DNA of 64,000 nucleotides, taken from contig CM059583.1 of NCBI GenBank assembly GCA_030407085.1, forward strand, positions 81,492,001 through 81,556,000, read 5' to 3'. The translations under genes were made by a program, and so were the position numbers. Positions 10,016 to 21,844 of this stretch are shown piece after piece (positions within the stretch are counted from its first letter, which is position 1; each line of letters opens with the position of its first letter). The notes beneath the pieces were generated by a model, which searched no databases, was not told the origin of the DNA, and was given only the letters and a program-made list of their open reading frames with translations. Origin of the DNA: Trichopria drosophilae. Its lineage: Eukaryota; Arthropoda; Insecta; Hymenoptera; Diapriidae.

Positions 10016-12889
10016 GTAAGTGTATATTTTCATTTGTTAGGTGCATATTAGCATACTTTTAAAATTTATTATTAAATCATGACAAATTGTTAAGATTTTA
10101 ATAATGTTTACATATTACATTCCATAATTAAAAAGCAGACTATAACATTAAATTGTATATTTTTGGAATTTGTCCTTATTTATGTATATAATTTCAATAG
10201 AAGAAATGGTTTTAACAATTATTTTCTTAAATTTCAAATTTATATGCATTGGCTTTGAATTTTATATGACAATGTTCTTGTAATTTCATACAATATATTC
10301 AGTTTAAATATGTTAACTCGGAATTCATAAAAGAATGAGGCTGCAATTGAAATTATTTATATCTAAATATAATGTACAATATACACAATAAAGACCAATC
10401 AGTACATCTAAAACAAAGAATTCCATGCAAGACATAGATTACATATGTAAATTATATTATCTACAATATTAATTATTATAATATTTAAAAACTGGTATTG
10501 AAATTAGATAGCCCTACTTTTCAAGTATTGACAATATAGAGGTTGACATAAAAAAAAAATCAATTGTTTAAATAATCAGAATTTGTACGTTGCAGAAACA
10601 GTTAATGTACAGATATTAAATATTAAATTCAATAAAGATAAATTAATCCTTTTAAACAAAAGAATTTTAATTTTCTAGTATATTCATATTTTATAAACTC
10701 AAAAAGGCAAGGGTGAATGGCACAAAGATGCACATGGGATACTAGACATAACGAACGAATTTTTCACTAATGTATATATCCAAACGGGAAAAAAAATTGG
10801 AAAAACTTCGTACTGATGTAGAAGCACACTAAATTCACTATTCTTTGGACAGGCAGGAGCTACAACTAGTGTAAACAACAAACATTGTTTATTGCAAATT
10901 ATAACAAAAACGATCAGTGAATAGTAGAATAGTACTAGAAACAAAGTCTGTATCCATACATGAGAAAGCAATAAGTTGTGGAAACAATAACTGTTGCTTA
11001 GTAAATATATGTCATATATTCTAGTTTGCAGACTGCTGTCTGTTTACTAAATCTTTATCTTCTTGGCATGAAATATCTGATGAGGGTCTGCAAGGGGGCA
11101 GGTGGCTTGGTCGGTTGTTTGATCTAAATTTGTGAGACACATAAGTATATACAAAAGAACAGGAGCAATCAGACTTTATGCCCCTTCCTCCGATATTTCA
11201 GGTCAAGAAGTTTGCAATCTGCAATCCGTTTGTAAATATATACAGCAGAAGGATGATACAGTTGATATAAACATTCTATCACTATGCTTAATCATTTTTA
11301 TAAATACACAGTCCTTTTGCTATCTAAGTAGACCTGTAGTAAACCAGGTTTTACGAAAGGTATTTTCACTATAATATTCTGAACAACTACTTATTTTCAC
11401 TAATGTTCTAAAAATCCTGATATCAGTTCTATAATCTCATGTAGAGAATGAAACATGTATTAGAGAAAGATTCATTAATGCTTTAAGGATGGGACGGATA
11501 CTTTTTGAAATCCAACTTTAGTGCTATTTTGGATCCCCCAAAAACCACTTTATGTAAAAAAACTCGCCAAGTTCTTATTCTACAACAAAAAGTACTGAAA
11601 TCATGTAATAAGGCGAAGTTCTATCGAAAGAAATCATTGTCTAAATTCAAAACAATTAATAAAAAGTGATCCTAACATTTCTTTCATAAAAATAAGATTT
11701 AATGAAAAAATATTATTCCATTATATTTTACTTAATGTAGTTTAAAAATGGATACAACATCCCTATATATATATATTTATAGGCTCTTATTCCAAGCATT
11801 CCTCCAACTAACTTGTCAAAAACTTAACTGCCCTTATATTAAAAATATTTTGAAAATAAGAAAAAAATTAAAGTTGTGTATCTACGTGTAGCGCAAATGA
11901 AAATAAATTCAAACAAAGTAAGTTTATAAGGAACACGAAGTTTATCATTGAGCTGATATATTTCTCGTAAGCTGAAGGCTATTTTAAATTAACGTTGGCC
12001 AAAATTATATGAAACTGAAGAGTTGTAAATTTAAAATATCCCAGCAACATTATGAGCTGGTTTTACGTCGACGAACCATATTTTGAAACGTTAACAGAGT
12101 ATGCACGATCCAGAGGAGCGGTGGCTCATCGCGCCAAATTCTTATCAAACGCCCTAATCCTGTATGTACTGTATATCTATATACAGGGTGATCCAAAAGT
12201 ATGGAAACGCCTAAATATCTAAGCAGGAGTGCAAAATTTTAAGGATTTTTTCCTGGCTATTTAACGGTACCATTACATTTGACCTTGAAGGTTATTCCAA
12301 GGTCAAGTTTATTTTTTCAAATGGAAACCCCTATTTTTTTCATGGATTCGGAAAGAGCACAAAATTTTACGTGCGAAAATGATATGGTCGATTTTTCCGG
12401 CAAGGTCATTTGAAGGTCAAACTTAAAACTCCAGGAACTACGAATTAACTCAGCGGGAGTGCATTTTCGGGGAAAATCTTAAATACAAAAGTTGAAGGAT
12501 TTTTCTCTGGCTATTTAACGGTACCATTGAATTTGACCTTGAAGGTTATTCCAAGGTCAAGTTTATTTTTTAAATAGACGCTAAAAGTATAGAAACGGCC
12601 AAATAACTTTCGAGGATTGCTCTTTGAGGCAAAAAGTTTCACATAAAAGTTGTATGTTCTTGGCTGTTCAATCATTATCTGAAATTTGACCTTGAACGTG
12701 ACTTTTAATGTCGTTTCAGGGTCGAATATCCTTTTTTTAATAGAAGCACATATTTTTGATAATAGGAATGGAAAGAGTGGAAAATTTTAGTCCGGATGTG
12801 ACTTTAATCATGACCTTGACCATGCGCTTGAAGGTCAATTCAAGGTCAAGTTGACTATGGCAGTGGACATTTCTGTAAATTTACCTGTA

Positions 12890-13010
12890 AATTGGTATCT
12901 GCGGGTTTTCGAGGTCGGTGATTACGAATGTGAAGTCTTTTTTCAAAAATTCAAGATGGCGGATGCAATATGGTGGGCGAATTTTAAAAAAATTTATTGA
13001 ATTTTCCTGT
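12890..13010 (-). repeat. Single reversed copy of the 133-bp satellite unit
   Basis: The segment contains TTCAAGATGGCGGATGCAAT and GCGGGTTTTCGAGGTCGG. These are the reverse complement of the TTGCATCCGCCATTTTGAA and ACCCCGAAAACC parts of the array at 4.6-5.3 kb. It lies inside the mariner-type element, next to its left arm. Confidence 0.7.
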
Positions 13011-13202
13011 AATTTTAATCTAGGAATGTTTTTTGTTACTGATAAATTATAGGATCTGCTATACCCGAAAAAATAAGGTACACCCAGGATGTGCCACGAG
13101 GCGGCTCCTATGTACAATTTACATACCATTTTTTTTGTATTATTTGTTTTTTTTTTCAAATAATTTTTGCGTTTTTTACGTTTTCTATTTAATTTTTATT
13201 AC

Positions 13203-13437
13203 CCGGCCAACTAAGGCAAGAGCAAGTGAGTATCCGGCCGACTACGGCAAGAGCAAGTGAGCACCCGGCCAACTAAGACAAGGGCAAGTGAGCACCCGTC
13301 CAAATAAGGCAAGAACAAGTGAGCACCCGGCCAACTAAGGCAAGGGCAAGTGAGCACCCGGCCAACTAAGGCAAGGGCAAGTGAGCACCCGACCAACTAA
13401 GACAAGGGCTAGTGAGCACTCGGCCAAGTAAGGCAGG
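13203..13437 (+). repeat. 31-bp minisatellite, about 7.6 copies
   Basis: The unit is CCAACTAAGGCAAGGGCAAG followed by TGAGCACCCGG, repeated head to tail with one to four substitutions per copy. There are no variable spacers, so this is not a CRISPR-like array. Confidence 0.95.
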
Positions 13438-13510
13438 TGTTGTTGATGTAACGAATCAAGATGATCATTGTACACAACCATTTAAGTGTGTCATCTTAAA
13501 ATTACCGCCT

Positions 13511-14620
13511 TCAAAGCTTGTGTTCGAAGTGATTACCCTCGACTTCTTGAAAAATCGCGATCCGATTGTAAAAACTTGATACTGCTCTCTCACTCATCTC
13601 TGGTTCAATGGCAGTGATTTCATCGTGTATTCGCTGTGTAAGTTCAGGAATATTCACGGTTTTGTCCGATATACTCTATCTTTGAGATGGTCCCATAAGA
13701 AATAGTCAAGTGGCGTCAGATCTCACTGGCCATTCTATCATTCCCCGCCGACCTATCCGCCTATCTGGGAACACTTCTTGTAGGTAATTTCGAACATTTC
13801 TTGCATAATGTGGCGCTGCACCATCTTGTTGATACCAAGTGTTATCGAAATCCACCCCTACAAAGAGCCGAATAGCGGGAACAATTTGGTTTCTAAACAA
13901 CTCCTCATATTTTCGTCCATCAAGATTACCTTCAATGAAGAAGGGACCAATTATCCTATTTTTATAATCCCGGCCCACGCGTTCACTTTTTCGGGATATT
14001 GAGTGGAGCGACTATCGACAATCCATTCTGGGTTGCTCTCACACCAATAAGACATGTTATGCCTATTGATGCTACCAATCCAAAAGAATGTGGCTTCATC
14101 TACAAATACGATGCTCTTCCAGGAATTACCGTCAGCATCTATCATGTTCATCATCAACTCCGAAAACTGTACGCGCCTATCAGGATCATCGTCATTCAAT
14201 TCTTGCACAAGCTTTACTTTGTAAGGATGGAATTTCATCATTTTTGTCATAATCCGCTGCACCGCACCATAAGATAAATCATGCTGCTGCTGCAATTTTC
14301 GACTAGAATTATGAGGATCTTTCGTAATAGAAAGAGCCACATTTAACTGATTTAATTCAGTGGATACTGCTGCTGGAGGTCCTGATCTAGGGAGATTTTT
14401 TACAGTGCCAGTTTCACGGAATCGTTTTACAGTTTTATAAACAGGCGCTTTTGCGATCTTTTCGCGCCCCGCCCTAAATTACTCATTAAATAAATGTGCA
14501 ACATTTTGAAATGATATCTCCTTGTCATCCCAGCCTCTCATCATCAAAACGGTTATTCGTTCACGTTCTGTTAGCTGTGCAATTTCAAAATCGAATAGTA
14601 AACACTTAATAATCTGAATC
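13511..14620 (-). pseudogene. DD41D-type Tc1/mariner transposase, broken
   Basis: Read on the minus strand from about 14,620, the frame gives an N-terminal helix-turn-helix part (LTERERITVLMMRGWDD, then VKRFRETGTVKNLPRSG). The catalytic domain follows, with VDEATFFW (first Asp, near 14,090), WYQQDGAAPHY (second Asp, near 13,840) and LDYFLWDHLKDRVY (third Asp, near 13,700). It ends at the TGA at 13,511. An in-frame TAA lies in the N-terminal part near 14,480 and a frameshift sits between the second and third Asp near 13,722. The spacing of the last two acidic residues fits DD41D. It lies centrally in the 4.07-kb element and would have been its mobilising enzyme. Confidence 0.88.
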
Positions 14621-14879
14621 GGGTGAAGAATATCTCAGAACAAGGGAGAAGTTGATGAACATGACTTCACGAAAAAAATGTTCAAAGTAACCTTCACCAA
14701 AGTAATAAATCTAATGTTTAGATGCAAACATAATTTAAATTGAAATAAATTAAACAGTCGGAAATAAAAAAAAAATTATGAATGTATGTGGAAAGAACAA
14801 AAATATGTATGTTTGTACAACTCGATGTTATGTTTATGCAATTATGTAAAGAATAACGATGAAATAAAAAAAATTCAAA

Positions 14880-15690
14880 CTGTTTTGAAAACGTCTGTAA
14901 AGATTGAAAACGAGCGATGAAGATCGAGAAAGGTCGAAAAAAGATTGGGAAAGATCGGGAAAAATTGGGATCGAGAAACATCAAGAAAGACCTCAAGAAA
15001 GATCAAGAGCAACCGAAAAAAATAAAAGAAGAGTAGAAATCTAATCGGAAAACAAAAAGAAATCGGCAAATTTCCGACTGCTTTACAAGCACGCAATAAA
15101 CCGGGATTTGTGCGGGTGAGACAAAAATTTTTTTGCTCTTTCTTTATCCTTTTCAAACTTGGTCAATCTTGCTCGATCATTGACGATCTTTATCGATCTT
15201 TGTCAATCTTTCTTGATGATATAGGACTTTTTCGATCTTTATCGACGTTTCTTGGCCTTTTTCGATATTTCTCTATCTTTATCGCTCTTTTTCAATATTT
15301 CTCGATCTTTATCGATCATTTTCGATATTTCTTCATAATTGTTAAACTTTTCCGATCTTTGTCAATCTTTCTCGATATCGACGCATTCTTAATCTTTATA
15401 CATACATGTCTCTCGATAGCTCTCGGTCTTTTTAGTCTTTGTCGATCTTTTTTGATAACGGTCGATGGAGAGAAATCGAGAAAGATCGACGAGAATGAGA
15501 AAGATCCGGAATGACTTCTAAACACCGCAAAACATCGGAGACGATCGAAAAACATCGGAAACGATCGGGAAATCTAGATAAAGATCGAGAAATATCTCAA
15601 ATGATCGAAGGAGATTGAAAAAGGTCGAAGGTGATCTAAAAGATGGAAAAATATTGAGAAAGGTCAGAAAAGATCGAAAAGGATTAAATC
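14880..15690. repeat. Degenerate GATC-rich short repeats in opposed orientation
   Basis: Variants of a unit of roughly 11-13 bp (TCGATCTTTNT or its complement GAAAGATCGA) fill three blocks. 14,880-15,010 is purine-rich on the plus strand, 15,150-15,460 is pyrimidine-rich, and 15,470-15,690 is purine-rich again. The opposed blocks could form long imperfect hairpins. Frames in this block are repeat artefacts. Confidence 0.75.
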
Positions 15691-16246
15691 ATTCAAAGGT
15701 CAAATCTCAAATCACGATTGTATAATCAAGAAGAAAACCTACAACTTTTGTGTGAAACTTTTCCCTAAAGTGCAATCCTCCAAAGTTATTTGGCCGATTC
15801 TATGCATACTTTTGGCGTCTATTTAAAAAAATATATAATAAACTTAACCTTGGAATAAATTTCAAGGTCAAATTCAATGGTACCGTTAAATAGCCAGAGA
15901 AAAATCCTTCAACTTTTGTATTTAAGATTGGCCCCGAAAATGCACTCCCGCTGAGTTAATTCGCAGTTCCGGGAGTTTTAAGTTTGACCTTCAAATGGCC
16001 TTACCGGAAAAATCGACCATATCATATTCGCACGTAAAATTATGTGCTCTTTTCGAATCCATGAAAAAAATAGGGGTTTCCATTTGAAAAAATTAACTTG
16101 ACCTTGTAATAACCTTCAAGATCAAATTCAATGGTACCGTTAAATAGCAAGGGAAAAATCCTTAAACTTTTGTCTGAAACATTTTCCCCGAAAATGCACT
16201 CCTGCTGAGATATTTAGGCATTTCCATACTTTTGGATCACCCTGTA

Positions 16247-16997
16247 TATTGCGCGCGGCGACAGCTACTCCTTTACTGCTCTCATAGCCTTAGTGCATGT
16301 GCACTCCACCGTACTTTTCGTTTCCGCACTTTTCTTGCTGACATTTCCAACGTTTTTTATTTTTTTATCTTTAATTTAAGGCTAGTATTAATATCGGTTC
16401 AATAGGTCCTGATAAATGAATTATCAATTTCATCGATTCCCAAGATTTCACGATCGAAAATTCTTCTTCATCGGATGCTACAGCAATCATGCGATAGCAC
16501 CATTAACGTGCCAAAGGAGAGATGAGAGAGAGATATATGATGCCGATTAGAATGAGTGAGACAAGCACCAACGCAACTCGACACTTGCGACAGAAAAAAG
16601 AAAGGCGTTCAAAGAGAAAAGAAGGTTGTTCAGCATTAATGCGACAAAGAGCGACAACTTTGCGACTGCGATTCGATTTTCCAATTTCCATCGTACCTCA
16701 ATATGGCGCTCTACATATTAGATGTCGTCTGTCAGATGCTCAAATGTAGCGAAACTCCTAGGTGCCGTCTATATTCGTTGTCAACTGTTTCATATCGTGG
16801 TAATTTAAGAACATAAAACCTGAGTAATTTATTTAGTAATTGCCTATTAGATATTATAATGAAACAGAAAAAGTAAACCAATTAGTATTTCTTGTTGGTC
16901 GGAATATCAGAATTGAGCGGCTCCCATATAACTCGCTCGACGCTCGAATGGCCAACGGGGAACAAACGTGCAATTTTTTAAAGTTCTGTATTTTGAT
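16247..16997. other. Spacer between two transposons
   Basis: About 750 bp of intronic DNA between the mariner-type and TTAA elements. The overlapping frames at 16,503-16,749 on both strands show no domain and are not supported. Confidence 0.4.
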
Positions 16998-18330
16998 TTA
17001 AGGGCCCTCGAGCGTGCCGAAGCGGTCCCGCCTGTGACGTCAGAGGCGAGAAAACTTTGCGCCGTGAAATTGGCGATTTTCGAGGGATTTTCGGAATTTT
17101 TTTTGCAGAAATCGGTTTCTCGTGTCGAGGAATAGCGATTAAAGTATTATGGAAAAGATTGTTAGCTTATAAATAGGAAAAATAAAGCATCAAAGTTTGA
17201 CAGCGGCCGTCTCTTTGCCTAACTTCAGGCGATCGACATAAGACCTTCTCTTTCTAGGTTGCTCCGCTCACTCGCGCTTCGAGACTGTCTCACTTGATCG
17301 GAATAGAAAGACACTCGCTCCCTCTCTCTCTCTGCTTCCGTAAGAGAGTTCAGCGCGACGGGCAAATTTGACTTTGAAAATTTGGCAAAAAGAAAGCGAA
17401 TTAAAAAACGTTAGACTCACGCAACATCGAAATTTTAGTTTTCGTTTTCGGAACTTTGTTTCCCGGCCGTGCAAATTGCACGATCTTTAAAAAATATGGA
17501 TGCCTTTTAGAAAGAAACATATCGAGAACTGCAGATGGTGATTACTTTTTGATTGTCGGATGATAAAAAGCGAGAAAACTTATAGTCAATTCATCGCAGA
17601 TCGAATAACTTTTGTGCACGACTTTTCAATGCTCAAAGTAAAATAATTGGCAAAGTAAAGCGCACAAGCGTCGAAAACTGTTCTTTTTTTTTCAATAAAT
17701 TAAAATTGATGTTTTTTTTCTGACATTGGACACTCGGTCCGTACAATTCAGAAAATTTTCGACAAATTTTTTAAAATATCGCATTTCACGACAGATGGCA
17801 AAGCGAAGATTTTTCGCAAAAATTGAGCTGTTTTTGTTTTTTCCACTTTATATTATGGCGTATGTGAACAAATAATTTTCCATCACACTGGGACGAAAGC
17901 AGCAACTTTCCTCCCGCTTACTTCTTTTCCTCCCTGTCATGAAGAAAAATCGTATACTTCCCTCGGGAAGTAAAAAAGAATGCCTCAGACTGCGTGTAAT
18001 TTTTACCCGAGGTGCAGCCGAGCAACAACGCTAAGCGTTCGGCAACACTCGGTTCGTGCGGTAAATCCGATGTACAATGACATTTTTTTTAAACAAAAAT
18101 GTGGATCAAACCTTTCTTTTTTTTATGAAACGACTAGCCTACAAATACCTACTTTTGAAGTCCATACCCGGAAAACAGCCTCACTACGGGGAAATGCGGA
18201 AGAACACACACGAACGCTCAATAAATTTACACAGGGAATGAATTGACAAATAGAGGGGGAGGGGGGGGGGAGGGAATGCCAAACGTGCAAGAACGATATG
18301 TATACAGCATATATAGGTATACATTATATA

Positions 18331-18963
18331 CTGTGATCCTATACGTGTACTACCTGTAAGTAGATACGTTGTGAAATGTTACAGTTTATACGAAGCTGTC
18401 AAAGTTACTTGATTCACACGTATACTACAAGCAGTAGTAATTTCGAGTATTGGAATAGTTATGCTAGATATTTACTATCGTGTTTGTAGTTTAATTTTGA
18501 ATGGTAAGCCAAACACTGGGAAAAGGAAAATAGTAAAATACTCTGATCCTATACGTGTACTACCTGTAAGTACATACGTTGTTAAATGTTACAGTTTATA
18601 CGAAGCTGTCAAAGTTACTTGATTCACACCTATACTACAAGCAAAAGTAATTTCGACTATTGGAATAGTTATGCTAGATATTTACTATCGTGTTTGTAGT
18701 TTAATTTTGAATGGTAGGCAAAACACTGGGAAAAGGAAAATAGTAAAATACACTGATCCTATACGTGTACTATCTGTAAGTACATACGTTGTTAAATGTT
18801 ACAGTTTATACGATGCTGTCAAAGTTACTTGGTCTACGCGTATACTACAAGCAAGAGTAATTTCGACTAGTGGAATAGTTATGGTAGATATTTACTATCG
18901 CGTTTATAGTTTAATTTTGAATGGTACGCAAAACACTGGGAGAAGGGAAATAGTAAAATATAC
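18331..18963 (+). repeat. 210-bp tandem repeat, three copies
   Basis: The marker TGATCCTATACGTGTACT recurs at 18,334, 18,544 and 18,754, a period of exactly 210 bp, or 70 codons. The copies differ at only a few positions. The frame is open through copy 3 (MVDIYYRV, WSTRILQARV), but the earlier copies have a TGA where copy 3 has TGG. A partial fourth copy is at 19,158-19,248. Confidence 0.9.
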
Positions 18964-19248
18964 TAAATGTATGCTATTTAATTCATCGCACAAATAGTTG
19001 CAGACTATTTATACAAAGTTTGAAGCGTATAACCATCATCTTATTATTTTTCGGCGTAATCCATATAGATGCAATTTGTTATCATCATGCATTACTCTGC
19101 GTAATGAAAAATCATTCTGAAGCTATTTGTGCGATGACATAAATGGCAGAAATTGTTTGCAAAATATTTACTATCGTCTTTGTAGTTGAATTTTGAATGG
19201 TAAGCAACACACTGGGAGAAGGAAAATAGTAAAATATACTGATCCTAC

Positions 19249-19387
19249 GTGTGACTGTTTATGTGATGAAATAAATACCTTGTATTTCATGTTGCTGTTA
19301 TGGCGGCTCTTCCATGCGTGTGACTGTTTATGTGATGAAATAAATACCTTGTATTTCATGTTGCTGTTATGGCGGCTCTTCCATGCG
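19249..19387 (+). repeat. 69-bp tandem duplication
   Basis: Two essentially identical copies beginning GTGTGACTGTTTATGTGATG lie at 19,249 and 19,318 inside the TTAA foldback element. Confidence 0.95.
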
Positions 19388-20832
19388 TTCGTCCGCCTTT
19401 GGCGCCCAGGCGCCGGCATCGACGATTTTCGCCTCGTTTTTTATTCCTCCGGCAATTTAACAGCCTCGTCGCTGAAATAAAGAATAAACAATTACATATA
19501 CGATTATAAAACAATCTAGGGATCTACAATCGTGTAATTCTCATTTCTTACCGATTATTTTCTTTTTCTGCCATACTGCTGCCGCTGATGTTGCTGCTTA
19601 TGTCGCGACGTCGAATTTACCGCACGAACCGAGTGTTGCCGAACGCTTAGCGTCATTGCCAAGTCGTTGGCTCTCCGGACTCCGCGCCGCGCAGGTACCA
19701 GGAAGAAACTTGGCAACACCGCTAGGAGTTCGGCAACACTCGGTTCGTGCGGAAAATTCGAAAATAGTCAGAAAAAATAATTTGGACAAATAAAAATTAT
19801 TTGTTGACATACGCCATAATATAAAGTGGAAAAAAACAAAAACAGCTTGATCCTCAATTTTTGCGAAAAATTTTCGCTTTGCCATCTGTCGTGAAGTGCG
19901 ATATTTAAAAAAATTTGTCGAATATTTTCTGAATTGTACGGACCGAGTGTCCAATGTCAGAAAAAAAAACATCAGTTTTCATTTATAAAAAAAAAGAACA
20001 GATTTCGACGCGTGTGCGCTTTACTTTGCCAATTATTTTACTTTACGCATTGAAAAGTCGTGCACAAAAGTTATTCGATCTGCGATGAATTGACTATAAG
20101 TTTTCTCGCTTTTTATCATCCGATAATCAAAAAGTAACCCTTCAAAATTATATTGTATGACTTACCGTATCTCACCATCTGCAGTTCTCGATGTGTTTCT
20201 TTCTAAAAAGCATCCATATTTTTTAAAGATCGTGCAATTTGCACGGCCGAGAAACAAAGTTCCGAAAACGAAAACTAAAATTTCGATGTTGCGTGAGTCT
20301 AACGTTTTTTAATTCGCTTTCTTTTTGCCAAATTTTCAAAGTCAAAGGGAAGAAAATCACTCTGGTGCCATGTTATATGCAAATTTTGGCCTGTCGGGGG
20401 GTGTGTTGATTTTCGGAACTTTGTTCCCCGGCCACATTCGCAAAAATGCATGAATTTTTCGTAACGACAACGCACGGCCCGTCGCGCTGCACTCTCTTAC
20501 GGAAGCAGAGAGAGAGAGAGAGAGAGAGAGGGAGCGAGTGTCTTTCTATTCCGGTCAAGTGAGACAGTCTCGAAGCGCGAGTGAGCGGAGCAACCTAGAA
20601 AGAGAAGGTCTTATGTCGATCGCCTGAAGTTAGACAAAGAGATGGCCGCTGTCAAACTTTTATGCTTTATTTTTCCTATTTATAAGCTAACAATCTTGTC
20701 CATACTACTTTAATCGCTATTCCTCGACACTAGAAACCGATTTCTGCAAAAAAAATCGCGAAAATCCCTCGAAAATCGCCAATTTCACGGCGCAAAGTTT
20801 TGGGAGTGCTCGGCACGCTCGAGGGCCCTTAA

Positions 20833-21844
20833 GAAAAATACTTGTACATAGAGAATGGCAAACCAAACAAATTTTTTTTGAAAATTTTTTAAATACAATG
20901 AATAGTTTCTGTTTTAAAAAATATAAACAAAAAAAAATTAGCACCGTAAAATGAATTACATTTAAACATAAAATTGTTTGAAATTTACGACGTACAAGGA
21001 GTATATCCTAGCGATGCCTATGCAACAATAAAAAATTGTAAAAATCGGTTTTGTTAATAACAAATTAATTTTTAAATCGCGATTATCGGAATCCGCACAT
21101 GGACAGCTTCGCCGTCGAAAAGTCTGTGGGACACTTTCGATTTCAAAAAACTTTGGGCGAAAGATTTGTTCCTTACAAGGAAAGGAAGGTTTTTGAAAAA
21201 TTTGAGGTCGATTGGAATTAAATTCAGAAAGTTATGGCGATTCTAAATAAAGTGCTTGGCGAAGCTTGGTTGAGCGCTATCGTTCAGCATAAAGGATGCG
21301 CGGCCAGCGAATTTAACAATATATCTATTTTTTATTTGGATTTTATTTATGTTGTTGAAAAAGCATTCGGTTAAAAATTAATCATTTGTAAACAAGGGAT
21401 ATATTCAGGAACTTTGTAGCTAACCGAGAATAATGTAACGTATTTTAACAAAATTCAAGACGATCTTATTTTGGCCTACATTTTAAACACGGATTTGTGT
21501 TTTTGGAGTAACCATTACCATTTTTAATGAAACTTCGACTGTCTGTTAAGGTCGATAATAATGATTAGTAGATTAAATTAAATTATTTGTCATTGATCGA
21601 AAAGTAAGAAACAATATGCATTAAAAAAGGCATACTGATTCTTTTATGGCGTTTCATTTCAATATGTACCAGTAGAATCATTAGTAAAGCGGTGGTACAG
21701 ACCTGCTTTATACGCCCTCGAAGAGGTTATACATTGGAAATTCATATATACGAATTGCTATAAATTTTTCGAACGATTGTAAAAATTGCTTGTTGTCAGG
21801 TTAATGTTATTATCTGTAATGATATTATCTGTAATGTTTATTTC
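20833..21844. other. AT-rich spacer without recognised feature
   Basis: About 1 kb between the foldback element and the LINE. No frame or repeat in it can be supported. It may include diverged 5' parts of the LINE. Confidence 0.4.

Larger units (their letters stand above)
12182..16246. mobile_element. 4.07-kb Tc1/mariner-type element with long inverted repeats
   Basis: It starts TACAGGGTGATCCAAAAGTA and ends with the reverse complement, and is flanked by TA on both sides (12,180 and 16,247). The inverted arms extend about 540 bp (12,182-12,720 and 15,715-16,246), far longer than classic mariner ends. They are full of AAGGTCA-type motifs. Inside lie a broken transposase on the minus strand, a 31-bp minisatellite and two purine/pyrimidine-biased blocks. 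The same terminal family recurs at 50.7-51.1 kb and 55.0-56.4 kb. Confidence 0.9.
17002..20828. mobile_element. 3.8-kb foldback element with TTAA target site
   Basis: The ends are GGGCCCTCGAGCGTGCC and its reverse complement, each bordered by TTAA (16,998-17,001 and 20,829-20,832). TTAA duplications are typical of piggyBac and Kolobok transposons. The inverted arms are about 880 bp (17,002-17,885) and about 1,060 bp (19,770-20,828). The right arm has an extra segment near 20,345-20,500 that partly duplicates arm sequence. No transposase frame is present, so it is non-autonomous. The centre holds a 210-bp and a 69-bp tandem repeat. Each arm carries a TATAAATAG sequence directed inward (near 17,168 plus; near 20,683 minus). 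Confidence 0.88.

Noticed and set aside
12881..13159. 92-codon minus frame
   Set aside because: It covers the inverted satellite unit and low-complexity T-runs and shows no domain.
13203..13437. Regular 31-bp repeats resembling a CRISPR array
   Set aside because: Copies are directly head to tail with no unique spacers, in a eukaryotic transposon, and no cas-like genes occur.
15110..15514. 134-codon frame rich in Phe, Ser and Leu
   Set aside because: It is a translation of the degenerate TCGATCTTT repeat.
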